A stretch of DNA of 40,803 bases, taken from assembly GCF_005889735.1 (NCBI RefSeq), contig NZ_VCKY01000082.1, forward strand, positions 1-40,803, in the 5' to 3' direction. The DNA is from Nonomuraea turkmeniaca (GTDB lineage: Bacteria > Actinomycetota > Actinomycetes > Streptosporangiales > Streptosporangiaceae). Positions 16,187 through 24,603 of the stretch are shown piece by piece; within the stretch, counting starts at the first letter, position 1; the number at the start of each line of letters is the position of its first letter. The translations under genes were made by a program, and so were the position numbers. The notes under the pieces are model-generated. The model was not told the origin of the DNA. It searched no databases and was given only the letters and a program-made list of their open reading frames with translations.

Positions 16187-17254
16187 TCACTGGGGGGCCT
16201 TCGACTTCGAGATCGCGGATGGGGACTCCGTGCCGGCGTTCCGGCCGTTGCGCCTGCGCAGCAGTGCCCATGCGCCCAGTGCCAGGCCGCCGAACGGGAT
16301 CTCGATAGTGTAAGTCCAGAAGCCGAAAAGCAGTGCGGTCGCGGTGGCCGGAGCCGCGGGAACGGCGAACGCGGTGGTGAGCAAAATCACCACGCCGCTC
16401 TCCATGATCCCGGCCCCGCTCGGCGTGATCACGGCGCTGGTGAGAATCCGCGACAGGGCGAAGACCGCGATCGACTGCGCCAGCCCCGGCCAGGCGCCCG
16501 TGGCGTGCATGCAGGCCGCCATGATCGCCCACTGGAAGCCGAGGAAGAACATCATGCCCAGCGACAGGCCGGGCCACCGGGTCCTGACGACGCCGGCGGT
16601 GTCGGCACGCAGCCGGTGGAATGCCTGGGAGGCGTCGATCCTCAGGCGCAGCAGCCGGGTGATCCCGTCGAGCGCCCGGCCGAGCACGTCGGCGGCGCGC
16701 TGCCAGTAGAGCGCGGCGGCCACGACCGCGCACAGCACCAGGATGGAGATCGCGCCCGTCCAGCCCGCGTTGGCGACCGTCGTGTTGGGCACCTCGCCCG
16801 CGATCAGCAGCGCGATGATCCCGATGGCCGGGAGAATGAATCTGAACAACGTGTTCCAGATGCCGCTGACCAGCGTCATGACCACGATCGACCGGTTGGG
16901 GAAACCCCAGCCCCTGGTCATCGCGAACGACAGCGCCACCCCCACCGCCCCGCCGAACGGCAGCAGGTTGCTCACCGCGCTGCCGGCCGCGTTGAGCGTC
17001 AGGCCCTGCAGGTTGTTGAGCCCGGGCAGCGAGTTGGTCAGCACGAACGTGTAGGCCAGCAGGCTCAGCAGCCACAGCGCGGTCATCAGGGCGATCTCGC
17101 CCGCGCCGAGCGAGCCGAACACCGCGCCGATCTCCGCCCAGGAGACGGGCTTGCCGGTGAGGGCGCGCACGATCTGCGGCAAATAGAGCACGAGCAGCAC
17201 GGCCAGCCCGAGCGACAGCACGGACAGGGCGATCTGCAGCCACTTGTTCTTCAT
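16187..17254 (-). CDS. YbhN/UPF0104-type lysylphosphatidylglycerol synthase transmembrane-domain protein
   Basis: About 355 residues from ATG 17254 (MKNKWLQIAL); the longer upstream frame overlaps the untranslated region and looks non-coding. Around eight hydrophobic segments are present. The motifs NNLQGLTLNAAGSAVSNLLPFGGAVGVAL and ILTSAVITPSGAGIMESGVV (each quoted in part) are typical of the LPG synthase/flippase membrane domain. The soluble aminoacyl-transfer domain is absent. It probably flips or transports a lipid-linked intermediate. It lies 50 bases behind the PIG-L deacetylase on the same strand, opposite the GT4 gene, and this suggests a shared glycolipid or envelope role. Confidence 0.8.
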   Translation of the reverse strand: MKNKWLQIALSVLSLGLAVLLVLYLPQIVRALTGKPVSWAEIGAVFGSLGAGEIALMTALWLLSLLAYTFVLTNSLPGLNNLQGLTLNAAGSAVSNLLPFGGAVGVALSFAMTRGWGFPNRSIVVMTLVSGIWNTLFRFILPAIGIIALLIAGEVPNTTVANAGWTGAISILVLCAVVAAALYWQRAADVLGRALDGITRLLRLRIDASQAFHRLRADTAGVVRTRWPGLSLGMMFFLGFQWAIMAACMHATGAWPGLAQSIAVFALSRILTSAVITPSGAGIMESGVVILLTTAFAVPAAPATATALLFGFWTYTIEIPFGGLALGAWALLRRRNGRNAGTESPSAISKSKAPQ

Positions 17255-17304
17255 CGGAGTCCAGTCTGCCGGGTCGCGGCGGGCGGTCTCTTCGTCCGGA
17301 AGTA

Positions 17305-18123
17305 TTACTTGGGCCACTGCTCGAAGGGATGACGCAGGCGAGTCCCCTCGGGAAGGCCGCGGCGAACGTACCACTCGGTGCCGAAGACGAAGCGGTAGAT
17401 CGGGCGCGGGACCTTCAGCAGGACGGCGAGCGTGCGGTCGCTGTCGCCGCCGCTGGCCTGGGAGACGTGCGCGGCCATCGAGGCCCGCTTCTGTTTCGTA
17501 TATTTCCGGACATTTACCCAGTGGGTGATGGTCTCACCCGGTGAGTACGCGCTCTCGAACGTCCGCACGTCGAACTCCGGCGGAAACTTGTAGAACCGGC
17601 TCGCCAGCTTGAGCAGCCGCACCAGCGGATCCCGGTTGACCGTGGCCTCCAGCACGATCTCCGTGCCGGCGATCTGCGCGGCCCGCTTGCCCACCCGGTG
17701 CACCTGCACGTGATCGGGATGCCCGTAGCCGCCGGCCGGATCGTAGATCGCCAGCAGGTCGGCCTTCTCCTCCTGCAGGATCGAGGCCAGAGCCTTGGCC
17801 GCCCTCTCGGTGTCTGCGTCGATGAAGGCGTTGTCCGGCCGCTCGTCCGCGCTGCCGCCCTTCGGGCTCAGCCCCGAGTCGCCGTAGCCGAGGCACTCGA
17901 CACGGGCGCAGCCCAGCACCGCCGCCGACTTGTAGAGCTCCTTCATCCTGGTCTCGCCCAGCGCATCGCCAGGCTCGATGTCGGCCAGGCCGCGCTCGCC
18001 CGCCGTGGCCACGACGAGCACCACACGGTGCCCCTCGGCCGCGAGCATCGCCATGGTGCCCGCCGTCAGCAGGGCCTCGTCGTCGGGGTGGGCATGGAAG
18101 AACACAGCGGTACGTGGAGGCAC
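17305..18123 (-). CDS. PIG-L family N-acetyl sugar deacetylase
   Basis: 272 residues. The zinc site is H12-P-D-D-E (in FFHAHPDDEALL) together with H135-P-D-H138. This is the signature of LmbE/PIG-L enzymes such as MshB and Mca, which remove acetyl from N-acetylglucosamine conjugates or cleave mycothiol adducts. The middle part (GETRMKELYKSAAVLG, LGYGDSGL) agrees. It is likely cytoplasmic. The GTG start at 18123 lies seven bases from a -10-like TAATCT, so the message is probably leaderless. It could act on a glycolipid made by the divergent glycosyltransferase; a direct mycothiol role is a second possibility. Confidence 0.85.
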   Translation of the reverse strand: MPPRTAVFFHAHPDDEALLTAGTMAMLAAEGHRVVLVVATAGERGLADIEPGDALGETRMKELYKSAAVLGCARVECLGYGDSGLSPKGGSADERPDNAFIDADTERAAKALASILQEEKADLLAIYDPAGGYGHPDHVQVHRVGKRAAQIAGTEIVLEATVNRDPLVRLLKLASRFYKFPPEFDVRTFESAYSPGETITHWVNVRKYTKQKRASMAAHVSQASGGDSDRTLAVLLKVPRPIYRFVFGTEWYVRRGLPEGTRLRHPFEQWPK

Positions 18124-18126
18124 ACG

Positions 18127-18142
18127 CCCAGATTAGTCTGGG
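18127..18142. promoter_or_regulatory. palindromic bidirectional promoter with overlapping -10 elements
   Basis: CCCAGATTAGTCTGGG is a 6-4-6 inverted repeat that nearly fills the 23-base gap between the PIG-L start (18123) and the GT4 start (18147). The plus strand holds TAGTCT (18134-18139) and the minus strand TAATCT (18135-18130). Both fit TANNNT, and they end seven and six bases before the respective GTG codons. Both transcripts would therefore begin on or next to their start codons. Confidence 0.55.
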
Positions 18143-18146
18143 AGGG

Positions 18147-19256
18147 GTGCGGATCTTTCACGTGAGTGACTGTTACCTGCCGCGACTCGGCGGGATCGAG
18201 GTCCAGGTGGCCGATCTCGTACGCATGCAGCGGGCGGCCGGACACGAGGTGGCGGTGGCCACGGCGACCAAGGGCGAGCCGCTGCCGGGCGTGCGCAGGA
18301 TCGTCGCCAGGATGCCGTTCGACCTGCCGGTGCACCCGTTCGGCGTGGGGCATCTCACGCGGTGGATCACCTCGTCGCGTCCCGACGTGGTGCATGTGCA
18401 CACAGGGGCGGTGTCGCCGTTCGCCTGGATGGGCGTGCGAGCGGCGGTGCGGGCGGGGACACCGTGCGTCGTGACCGTGCACAGCATGTGGGATCCGGTC
18501 ACCCGGGGGGTCTACCGGCTGCTGCGGCTGGCGTTCGGCTGGCAGCGGTGGGGACTGGTGGCCACCACGGTCAGCAACGCCGCGGCGGCGCCCATCCGCG
18601 CGGTGGCCGGGCCGGGCGTGCCGGTGCGCGTGGTCTCCAACGGCCTCGACCTGTCGGGTTGGGCGCCGCCTCCCGCGAGCTCCGGAGCGCCGGATCGGCG
18701 GGAGGAGGTGCACGTCGTGGCGGTGGGGCGGCTGGCGCCGCGCAAGCAGCCGGTGCGGCTGCTGAGGCTCCTGCAGGCCGCGCGTGCCCGGGTGCCGGCC
18801 AGGATCCCCATGCGGGCCACGATCGTCGGCGACGGGCCCGCTCGCGGGCAGATGGAGCGGTTCCTGGCCAGGCACGGGATGAGCGACTGGGTGTCGCTGC
18901 CGGGCCGTTACACCAGGGAGCAGATCGCCAAGGTCCTGGAGTCGGCCGACGTCTTCGTGGCGCCGGCCCCGCGCGAGTCGTTCGGCATCGCGGCGCTGGA
19001 GGCCCGCGCGGCGGGGGTGCCGGTGGTGGCCAGGGCGCAGAGCGGGGTCGCCGACTTCGTCAAGGACGGCATTGAGGGGCTGCTGGGGCGCACGCTCGGC
19101 GACCTGGCCCGTGCGGTGGCGCTGCTGTGCGTGGACGCCGGGCTGCGCGAGTCCATCGCCGCGCACAACCGTGCCACGTCGCCCACGGCCGGCTCGTGGC
19201 CGACGGTGCTCCAGGGGTTCGAACGGGCCTACCAGCAGGCCCGCGGCTCGCACTAG
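18147..19256 (+). CDS. GT4-family (GT-B fold) glycosyltransferase
   Basis: About 369 residues from GTG 18147 (VRIFHVSDCYLPRLGGIE). The N-terminal acceptor half has the typical LGGIEVQV loop. The C-terminal half has the nucleotide-sugar motifs GRLAPRKQ and E-x7-E (ESFGIAALE). It is a retaining glycosyltransferase of the mannosyl/glucosyl type that uses a nucleotide sugar at the inner membrane face. The GGAGG at 18141 is too close to act as a ribosome site for this GTG, which fits a leaderless message. Together with the deacetylase and membrane genes around it, it suggests glycolipid or cell-wall glycan synthesis. Confidence 0.88.
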   Translation: MRIFHVSDCYLPRLGGIEVQVADLVRMQRAAGHEVAVATATKGEPLPGVRRIVARMPFDLPVHPFGVGHLTRWITSSRPDVVHVHTGAVSPFAWMGVRAAVRAGTPCVVTVHSMWDPVTRGVYRLLRLAFGWQRWGLVATTVSNAAAAPIRAVAGPGVPVRVVSNGLDLSGWAPPPASSGAPDRREEVHVVAVGRLAPRKQPVRLLRLLQAARARVPARIPMRATIVGDGPARGQMERFLARHGMSDWVSLPGRYTREQIAKVLESADVFVAPAPRESFGIAALEARAAGVPVVARAQSGVADFVKDGIEGLLGRTLGDLARAVALLCVDAGLRESIAAHNRATSPTAGSWPTVLQGFERAYQQARGSH

Positions 19257-19260
19257 GCAC

Positions 19261-20826
19261 TCAGCGCCGTAGAACCACGTAACCGTCGCGTTCGAACACC
19301 TTCACGTACCCCTGCCCCTGCAGCTCGTTGACCTTGGCGAGCTGATCGCCGAGCGAGCCGAACGGGTACTCCCAGCGGAACGTGTCGGCCACCACCCACG
19401 GCGCGCCGCGCGGGGTGGGCGACCATAGCAGGACGGTGGCGCGCGAGGTCAGCGCCGGGCCGACCGAGTTGACGGCCTCGACGGTGACGCCCGAAGGGAC
19501 CTTGCTCACCGCCTCCGCGGCGGCGGCCGCCTTGGGATCCCCCTTGTAAAAGGCCGGATGGTAGAGCTGGTCCAAGGCGAACTTCGGGACCAGCGTGAGC
19601 GCGACCGCGCAGACGGCCACGGACCAGGCCAGCTTGATCTGGGCGTGCCTAGGGTCGGGGCCGCTTCGGCCCTCGTCGGCTTGGCTCTCTCCGGCCGAGC
19701 TCTTCCCGCCATCGGCTTCGCTCTCTCCGGCCGGGCTCTTCCCGTCGTCCTCGGAGTACCACCGCAGCAGTCTGGCCAGCCCGTCCACGCCCGCGCAGAA
19801 CAGGATCACCACGGTGAACGCGTTGTACTGGAAGTCGGCCTGCCACCACTGGACACGGTCGGACAACATACGTTCGAGCACGTGCGGCAGCGCCGCCAGC
19901 GACAGCGGCGAGAGCAGGCACAACATGAGCGTCGGCCACGCCAGCAGGAACAGCGTGTCGACCTTGGCCTCCTCGCTGAACGGCAGCAGCAGCGCGGCGA
20001 GCGGGTCCCGCATGATCCCCAGGGCCGCGCCGGGAATGTCGCTCCCGAGGTGCCCGTAGGCCCAGAAGTCCTTGGCGTCGCCGCCGAAGACCGCGGTCAC
20101 CAGACCGCGGGTGAGCAGCACGGCCCCGATGCCGAGCACCGCGCACATGGCGCCCCGCCATCGTTCGCCCATGACGAACAAGCACAGGCCGAAGCCCGCC
20201 ACCATGAGCCCCATGTCCTCCTTGACGAGGAGGAGCCCGATCATCGCCAGGAGCGCCGGCGCCATGCGCCCGGCGTGATAACGCTCGATCACGATCGCGG
20301 TGAGCAGCGGGACGAACATGACCTCGTGCGCGTCGAACACGACCGCCTGCGACACCGGCCACGACAGCGCGTACGCCACGGAGACCAGATAAGCGGGCGC
20401 CACGCCCAGCACCCGCCTGGTGAAGCGCCATAGGAACGGGATCGCCGCCGCGAACAGCACCGCCTGCACCACGATCAGGGTCTCCGGCCCGTCGTGGATC
20501 CAGTAGAACGGCGCGAGCAGCGCGTAAGCGGGAGAGAAGTGATCGGCGAGCTGGAGGTAGTCCATGCCGCGCCCATGGAACATGCCGAGCACCGGCGCGT
20601 ACGGCGGCCGGAAGGCGGCGTAGTTGCGCACCGTCTGGTCGATGATCACCAGGTCGAACGTGCTGGCCCGGAAGGACGCCAGCTTGACCAGCCCCAGCAC
20701 GGCATAGGCCACCGCGGCGAGCAGCGCGATCGCGCCCACCCGCGGGCGGTGGCCGGAAAGCCGGATCCTCCATGAGGCGGCAGCGGCGTCTACCCCCGCA
20801 CGCGCCGCGAGCGTGTCACCCGTCAC
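19261..20826 (-). CDS. DUF2079 polytopic membrane protein
   Basis: 521 residues if started at GTG 20826; a TTG nine bases upstream extends it to 20835. At least ten hydrophobic segments are present. The conserved Asp/His-rich loop (STFDLVIIDQTVRNYA, YLQLADHFSPAYALLAPFYW, quoted in part) is typical of DUF2079, a family distantly related to polyprenyl-linked-sugar glycosyltransferases of the GT-C type. A -10-like TAGTCT lies eight bases before GTG 20826. A hydrophilic loop contains two copies of a 12-residue repeat. It converges on the GT4 gene with four bases between stops. Confidence 0.8.
   Translation of the reverse strand: MTGDTLAARAGVDAAAASWRIRLSGHRPRVGAIALLAAVAYAVLGLVKLASFRASTFDLVIIDQTVRNYAAFRPPYAPVLGMFHGRGMDYLQLADHFSPAYALLAPFYWIHDGPETLIVVQAVLFAAAIPFLWRFTRRVLGVAPAYLVSVAYALSWPVSQAVVFDAHEVMFVPLLTAIVIERYHAGRMAPALLAMIGLLLVKEDMGLMVAGFGLCLFVMGERWRGAMCAVLGIGAVLLTRGLVTAVFGGDAKDFWAYGHLGSDIPGAALGIMRDPLAALLLPFSEEAKVDTLFLLAWPTLMLCLLSPLSLAALPHVLERMLSDRVQWWQADFQYNAFTVVILFCAGVDGLARLLRWYSEDDGKSPAGESEADGGKSSAGESQADEGRSGPDPRHAQIKLAWSVAVCAVALTLVPKFALDQLYHPAFYKGDPKAAAAAEAVSKVPSGVTVEAVNSVGPALTSRATVLLWSPTPRGAPWVVADTFRWEYPFGSLGDQLAKVNELQGQGYVKVFERDGYVVLRR
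19676..19747. repeat. two in-frame 36-bp tandem repeats inside the DUF2079 gene
   Basis: 19676-19711 and 19712-19747 are near-identical. On the protein they encode KSPAGESEADGG and KSSAGESQADEG, a 12-residue hydrophilic repeat in a loop between membrane segments. A partial third copy follows. This looks like slippage or recombination in a tolerant loop and could vary between strains. Confidence 0.8.
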
Positions 20827-20920
20827 GGGCAGCAAGACTAGAACGAATCCATACGAATGTGGCGCGGCCGCCGCGCCGACCTGCCCCCCACAGGCGGAGC
20901 GGCGACCGCGGGACCCATCA

Positions 20921-21298
20921 TCAGGTGCAGGCTGCGGTGATCTTCTGGGAGAAACCGTTCATCTTGCCGGTGAACTCGGTGACCCCGTTCAGGTCGCCCT
21001 TCTCCATGGTCTCGAAGCCGGCGGCGAGGTCGTTCAGCGCCGCGGCGACGTCGCCGTCGTACTTGCCGGCGAGCTCCTTCGTCTTGTCCGCCGCCGTCTT
21101 GGAGGCCGTGCCGATGGCCTTGGTGTCGGTGGCGTTCTTGGTGACGTCTGAGCTCCAGTCGGTCATGATCTTGGTGGCCTCGTTGGCAGCGGTGTTGCAG
21201 TCAACGGCCTGGCCCAGAGCACCACAGCCCGTCATGGTGAGGACGGCAAGAGTCAGCGTCGCGGCCGCGACGGCCAGACGACGGCGAGGGGGTGTCAT
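20921..21298 (-). CDS. small putative lipoprotein
   Basis: 125 residues. A basic start (PPRRR) and hydrophobic core (LAVAAATLTLAVL) lead to a lipobox-like TMTGC, with Cys at about residue 25 as the lipidated residue. The mature part is mostly helical and polar (EATKIMTDWSSDVTKNA, NDLAAGFETMEKGDL) and contains two further cysteines (VDCN, AACT) that may form a disulfide. I do not recognise the family. It is a single gene with no obvious partner. Confidence 0.7.
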   Translation of the reverse strand: MTPPRRRLAVAAATLTLAVLTMTGCGALGQAVDCNTAANEATKIMTDWSSDVTKNATDTKAIGTASKTAADKTKELAGKYDGDVAAALNDLAAGFETMEKGDLNGVTEFTGKMNGFSQKITAACT

Positions 21299-21526
21299 TT
21301 CCAGTGCCCTTCGTAGGTTTAGCGAACGAAGGGAACATTATGGGCCCACACTTGACCATCACTTGCACCCCAGTAACACCATCGGTATCAAGCCGATGTA
21401 AAGCGGCCGATGTCGGGACAGTCTCGTATGCGCGCCATCGTGATGGGGCGCTGGTGCCGCTTGGCCGCGGTGACCTGCGGCGTTATCGGCGCGTCCGGTC
21501 GAAGATCGTGCGCAGGCCGGTCAGGC

Positions 21527-22078
21527 TCAGGTGGTGAACCAGCGCTTGCGCGGATAACGCACGACGAGCCCGCCGTACTTCGACCTGCCCGTGACCACCA
21601 CGTGGAGCGTGCCGGGGCGGGGGCGGCTCGGCACGGCGCTCTTGGGCTGGCTGTAGTCGCTGCGGAACCCGTCCACGTTCGCCACCCCGCCCTCGGGCAG
21701 GATGATCTTGGCGGATCCGTAGACGAGGTCCAGTTCGACGTGCACGACCGGATGGGTGACGACCGCCTCGGAGAAGTCGAGCTCGACGCTGCCGTACTTG
21801 GTCGACACCCGCAGGCGCCGCGGCACCGCCCAGTCGCCCGAGCGCTTGAGGTTGCCGTGGGTCGCGTCCAGTTCGACCACGTCGTCGACCTGCGGTTGCT
21901 CATCCGGAAGATCGGTGATCAGTCCGAGCAGGTCGCCGTACGTCTTGGCGGTCAGGGCCACCTCGAGCCGGTCTTCGAGCTCCAGTTGGGTAAGACGGCC
22001 CTCGCTGAACGCGTGTTGCAGGCGGCGTGTCGTTCGATCACGATCCTCGTCGGAGACCCGCATCTCCAATTCCGACAT
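21527..22078 (-). CDS. DUF1707 / LiaF-like envelope-response protein
   Basis: 183 residues. Residues about 5-60 (MRVSDEDRDRTTRRLQHAF, GRLTQLELEDRLEVALTAKT) are the DUF1707 SHOCT-like domain. The C-terminal half (STKYGSVELDFSEAVV, HVELDLVYGSAKIILPEG, quoted in part) is the beta-repeat of the cell-wall-active antibiotic response protein family. Such proteins are thought to sense or report envelope stress. No membrane segment is visible, so it is probably peripheral. It is divergent from the MEDS/HATPase gene, with an inverted repeat between them. Confidence 0.85.
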   Translation of the reverse strand: MSELEMRVSDEDRDRTTRRLQHAFSEGRLTQLELEDRLEVALTAKTYGDLLGLITDLPDEQPQVDDVVELDATHGNLKRSGDWAVPRRLRVSTKYGSVELDFSEAVVTHPVVHVELDLVYGSAKIILPEGGVANVDGFRSDYSQPKSAVPSRPRPGTLHVVVTGRSKYGGLVVRYPRKRWFTT

Positions 22079-22209
22079 GTCATGAGCATAGATCCGCCAC
22101 GCTCAGAACGGGAGCTGTCGGCCGGAAGGGGTGCGCAGATCGAGGGGTGGCAGCAGGCGTGGAGGACGGGGGCGCTGGATGACCTGGACTCTCTTCACAC
22201 CGCAATACG

Positions 22210-22247
22210 TACCCAACGGACTGCCATGAAGTCATCATCGTTGGGTA
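22210..22247. promoter_or_regulatory. 9-bp inverted repeat upstream of the MEDS/HATPase gene
   Basis: TACCCAACG (22210-22218) and CGTTGGGTA (22239-22247) are perfect complements separated by 20 bases, placing the arms about three helical turns apart. The element ends 12 bases before the ATG at 22260. It could be a dimeric operator or a stem-loop in the leader RNA. Confidence 0.5.
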
Positions 22248-22259
22248 GCGTGACAGCTG

Positions 22260-23180
22260 ATGCTGGCTGAACCATTCTCGCACCCTGCGCTCTTCTACCG
22301 GAGCGACCAGGAATATGTGGCTGCGACCACGGCTTTCGTGCGGGAAGGCCTGGCGGCGGGAGAGCCGGTCGCGGTCGCGGTGCCACCCAGGAATCTCGCC
22401 ATGATCGAGGCCGAGCTGGGCGCGGACGCGGGTGCCGTGCGGCTGCTCGACATGACCGTGGCCGGGCGCAACCCGGGGCGGATCATCCCGGCGGTGCTGC
22501 GTGACTTCGCCGATCGGCACCGCGACGGGCACGTGCGGATCATCGGGGAGCCGATCTGGCCGGGGCGCAGCGAGACGGAATATCCCGCCTGCGCCCAGCA
22601 CGAGGCGCTGATCAACCTGTCGTTCGCGGGGCGGGACGTGACGATCCTGTGCCCGTACGACACCGTGGGGCTGGTGCCGGAGGTCATCCGCGAGGCCGCA
22701 CGCACCCATCCTGTGCTGCGCGACGTGTCGGGGGAGTGGTACAGCGACGACTACGCGCCCGATCTGGTGGTCGAGGGGCACAACCGGCCGCTGGATGAGC
22801 CCAAGGAGTTCCAGTCGCTGCGTTTCGATCACACCAACCTGTCGGCCGCGCGTGGCATGGCCACGCGGCAGGCGGTCCTGATGGGCTTCGCCGGCGACCG
22901 GCTCGACGACATCCGGCTGACCGCGGCCGAGCTGGGCGCCAACAGCCTCGACCACGGGGGCGGGTCCGGCCTCATCAGGGTCTGGGCGGAAGACGGCCGG
23001 CTGGTGTGCGAGGTCAGTGACAGGGGGCACATCGCCGACCCGCTGGCCGGGCGCCGGCCGGTTGATCCGCGTCGCTCGGGATCGCGTGGGCTGCTCATCG
23101 TCAACCTGCTCAGTGATCTCGTGCGCGTGCACACGCAGGCCGGCGCCACCACCATCCGCGCCTACTTCGACGCGCCCTGA
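22260..23180 (+). CDS. MEDS-domain sensor with anti-sigma-type HATPase
   Basis: 306 residues. The N-terminal half (HPALFYRSDQEYV, AVAVPPRNLAMIE, RIIGEPIWPGRS, ACAQHEALINLSF) is the MEDS domain, the sensory domain of DcmR-type regulators. The C-terminal third is a GHKL ATPase of the SpoIIAB/RsbW type. Its N-box is AAELGANSLDHGG (E224, N228, H232), and VSDRGHIADP and SGSRGLLIVNLL form the G-boxes. Such fusions act in partner-switching control of sigma factors, or as serine kinases of STAS proteins. The STAS gene at 30099 is a possible but unproven partner. No ribosome site is visible before ATG 22260. Confidence 0.88.
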   Translation: MLAEPFSHPALFYRSDQEYVAATTAFVREGLAAGEPVAVAVPPRNLAMIEAELGADAGAVRLLDMTVAGRNPGRIIPAVLRDFADRHRDGHVRIIGEPIWPGRSETEYPACAQHEALINLSFAGRDVTILCPYDTVGLVPEVIREAARTHPVLRDVSGEWYSDDYAPDLVVEGHNRPLDEPKEFQSLRFDHTNLSAARGMATRQAVLMGFAGDRLDDIRLTAAELGANSLDHGGGSGLIRVWAEDGRLVCEVSDRGHIADPLAGRRPVDPRRSGSRGLLIVNLLSDLVRVHTQAGATTIRAYFDAP

Positions 23181-23275
23181 GAGGCGTTTCCGCACAGCAC
23201 AACGGCCGCCCGCCGTCTCCGCCGCGCCGTAACCCGGTGCAGGTCCTTCGGAGAAAGGGGCCGCGCGGGGCGCGT

Positions 23276-24250
23276 TCAGCGTTCGACCTCGGACATGTTC
23301 GGGTAGCGCGTGCCACGGACGGCGTCCGGGGGCACGGCTGCCGCCAGGGCGTCGAGTTGCTCGGGCGTCAGCGTGATGGCGGCCGCCGCCGCGTTCTCCT
23401 CCAGGTACTTCAGCCGCTTGGTGCCCGGGATCGGCACGATGTCCTCGCCCTGGGCGAGCAGCCACGCCAGCGACAGTTGCGCGGCGGTGATGCCGGCCGC
23501 CTCGGCGATCCTGGTCACCTCAGCCACCAGCTTGGCGTTGTGCTCGGCGTTCTCGCCCACATTGCGTGGCATGTGGCGGCGGAAGTCGTCCGCCGGCAAC
23601 TCCTCCGAACGCGGCAAGGTGCCGGTCAGCAGGCCGCGGCTGATCGGCGAGTACGCGACCAGCGCCGTGCCCACCTCCCTGGCCGCGGGCAGGATCTCCG
23701 CCTCCAGCCCCCTGGTGAACAGCGAGTATTCGCTCTGCAACGCGGCGATCGGATGCACGGAGACCGCCTCGCGCAACGTCTCGGCGCTCACTTCCGACAG
23801 GCCCAGGTAGCGCACCTTGCCCTGCTTGACCAGCTCGGCCATGGCGCCGACCGAGTCCTCGACCGGCACGTCCGGGTCGCGCCGATGCATGTAGTACAGG
23901 TCGATGTGGTCCACGCCCAACCGCCGCAGCGAGGCGTCGCAGGCCGCTCTGATGTACTCCGGGCTGTTCTCGATCGAACGGCTGGAACCCTCGCGCTTGA
24001 CGCCGAACTTGGTGGCCAGCACCACCTCGTCCCGGCGGCCCTTGATCGCACGGCCGACCAGCTCCTCGTTGGCTCCCTTGCCGTACATGTCGGCCGTGTC
24101 CAGGAAATCGAGGCCCAAGTCCAGCGCGCGGTGGATGACGGCGATCGACTCGGCCTCGTCGGCCTGTCCATAGAACTCCGACATGCCCATGCAGCCGAGG
24201 CCGAGCGCGGAGACCTGGGGACCGCCGGTTCCAAGCGTTCGCTTGTTCAT
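23276..24250 (-). CDS. aldo/keto reductase
   Basis: 324 residues from ATG 24250 behind GGGAG; the start overlaps the MerR stop as ATGA. The catalytic tetrad is D51, Y56 (DTADMYGKG), K81 (LATKFGV) and H122 (YYMHRRDP). The C-terminal NADPH-binding segment VPIPGTKRLKYLEENA is complete. It belongs to the yeast-Gcy/YhdN-like oxidoreductase group that reduces small aldehydes or ketones with NADPH. Its coupling to a MerR regulator suggests induction by a reactive small molecule. Confidence 0.92.
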   Translation of the reverse strand: MNKRTLGTGGPQVSALGLGCMGMSEFYGQADEAESIAVIHRALDLGLDFLDTADMYGKGANEELVGRAIKGRRDEVVLATKFGVKREGSSRSIENSPEYIRAACDASLRRLGVDHIDLYYMHRRDPDVPVEDSVGAMAELVKQGKVRYLGLSEVSAETLREAVSVHPIAALQSEYSLFTRGLEAEILPAAREVGTALVAYSPISRGLLTGTLPRSEELPADDFRRHMPRNVGENAEHNAKLVAEVTRIAEAAGITAAQLSLAWLLAQGEDIVPIPGTKRLKYLEENAAAAAITLTPEQLDALAAAVPPDAVRGTRYPNMSEVER

Positions 24251-24597
24251 GCCAGCTCCCTGTAGGAATCGATCTTGTAGTCCAGCACCTTCAGGTCCTG
24301 GGTGAGCTCGGCGATCCTGGCCCTGACACGCTCGCGGTGCAGCTCCAGCATCTCTCTGCGCTCGTCGGACGTGTGCTCCCCCATGCGGCGCAGCTGCGCG
24401 TAGCGGCACATGTCGGCGATCGGCATGCCGGTGCTGCGCAGCCTGGTGAGGAACTCCAGCCACCGGAGGTCCTGCTCGGCGTAGTCGCGGTGCCCGCTGC
24501 CGTTGCGCCCGACCGAGTGGATGAGCCCTATTCGCTCGTAGTACCGCAGCGTGTGAGCGCTCAGGCCCGACCGCTGCGCGGCCTCCTGGATCGTCAT
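24247..24597 (-). CDS. MerR family transcriptional regulator
   Basis: 116 residues. The winged helix (MTIQEAAQRSGLSAHTLRYY ERIGLI) and the HRDYAEQDLRWLEFLTRLR helix are typical. A C-terminal coiled-coil (about 75-110) forms the dimer, and no metal-binding cysteines are present, so it is of the organic-effector type (BmrR/TipA-like, without the large effector domain). ATG 24597 lies six bases after the expected -10, so the transcript may be leaderless. It shares a translational-coupling overlap with the aldo/keto reductase and would activate its own operon. Confidence 0.92.
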   Translation of the reverse strand: MTIQEAAQRSGLSAHTLRYYERIGLIHSVGRNGSGHRDYAEQDLRWLEFLTRLRSTGMPIADMCRYAQLRRMGEHTSDERREMLELHRERVRARIAELTQDLKVLDYKIDSYRELA

Positions 24598-24603
24598 GTC
24601 TCC

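Noticed and set aside
13451..17332. Very long open frame on the plus strand opposite the AfsR-like and YbhN-type genes
   Set aside because: It is a GC-bias shadow: Arg, Gly, Pro, Gln and His dominate, no domain is recognisable, and both genes on the other strand have clear motifs.
22083..22270. Possible 62-residue protein ahead of the MEDS gene
   Set aside because: No ribosome site. It overlaps the MEDS start and an inverted repeat, and it has no recognisable features.
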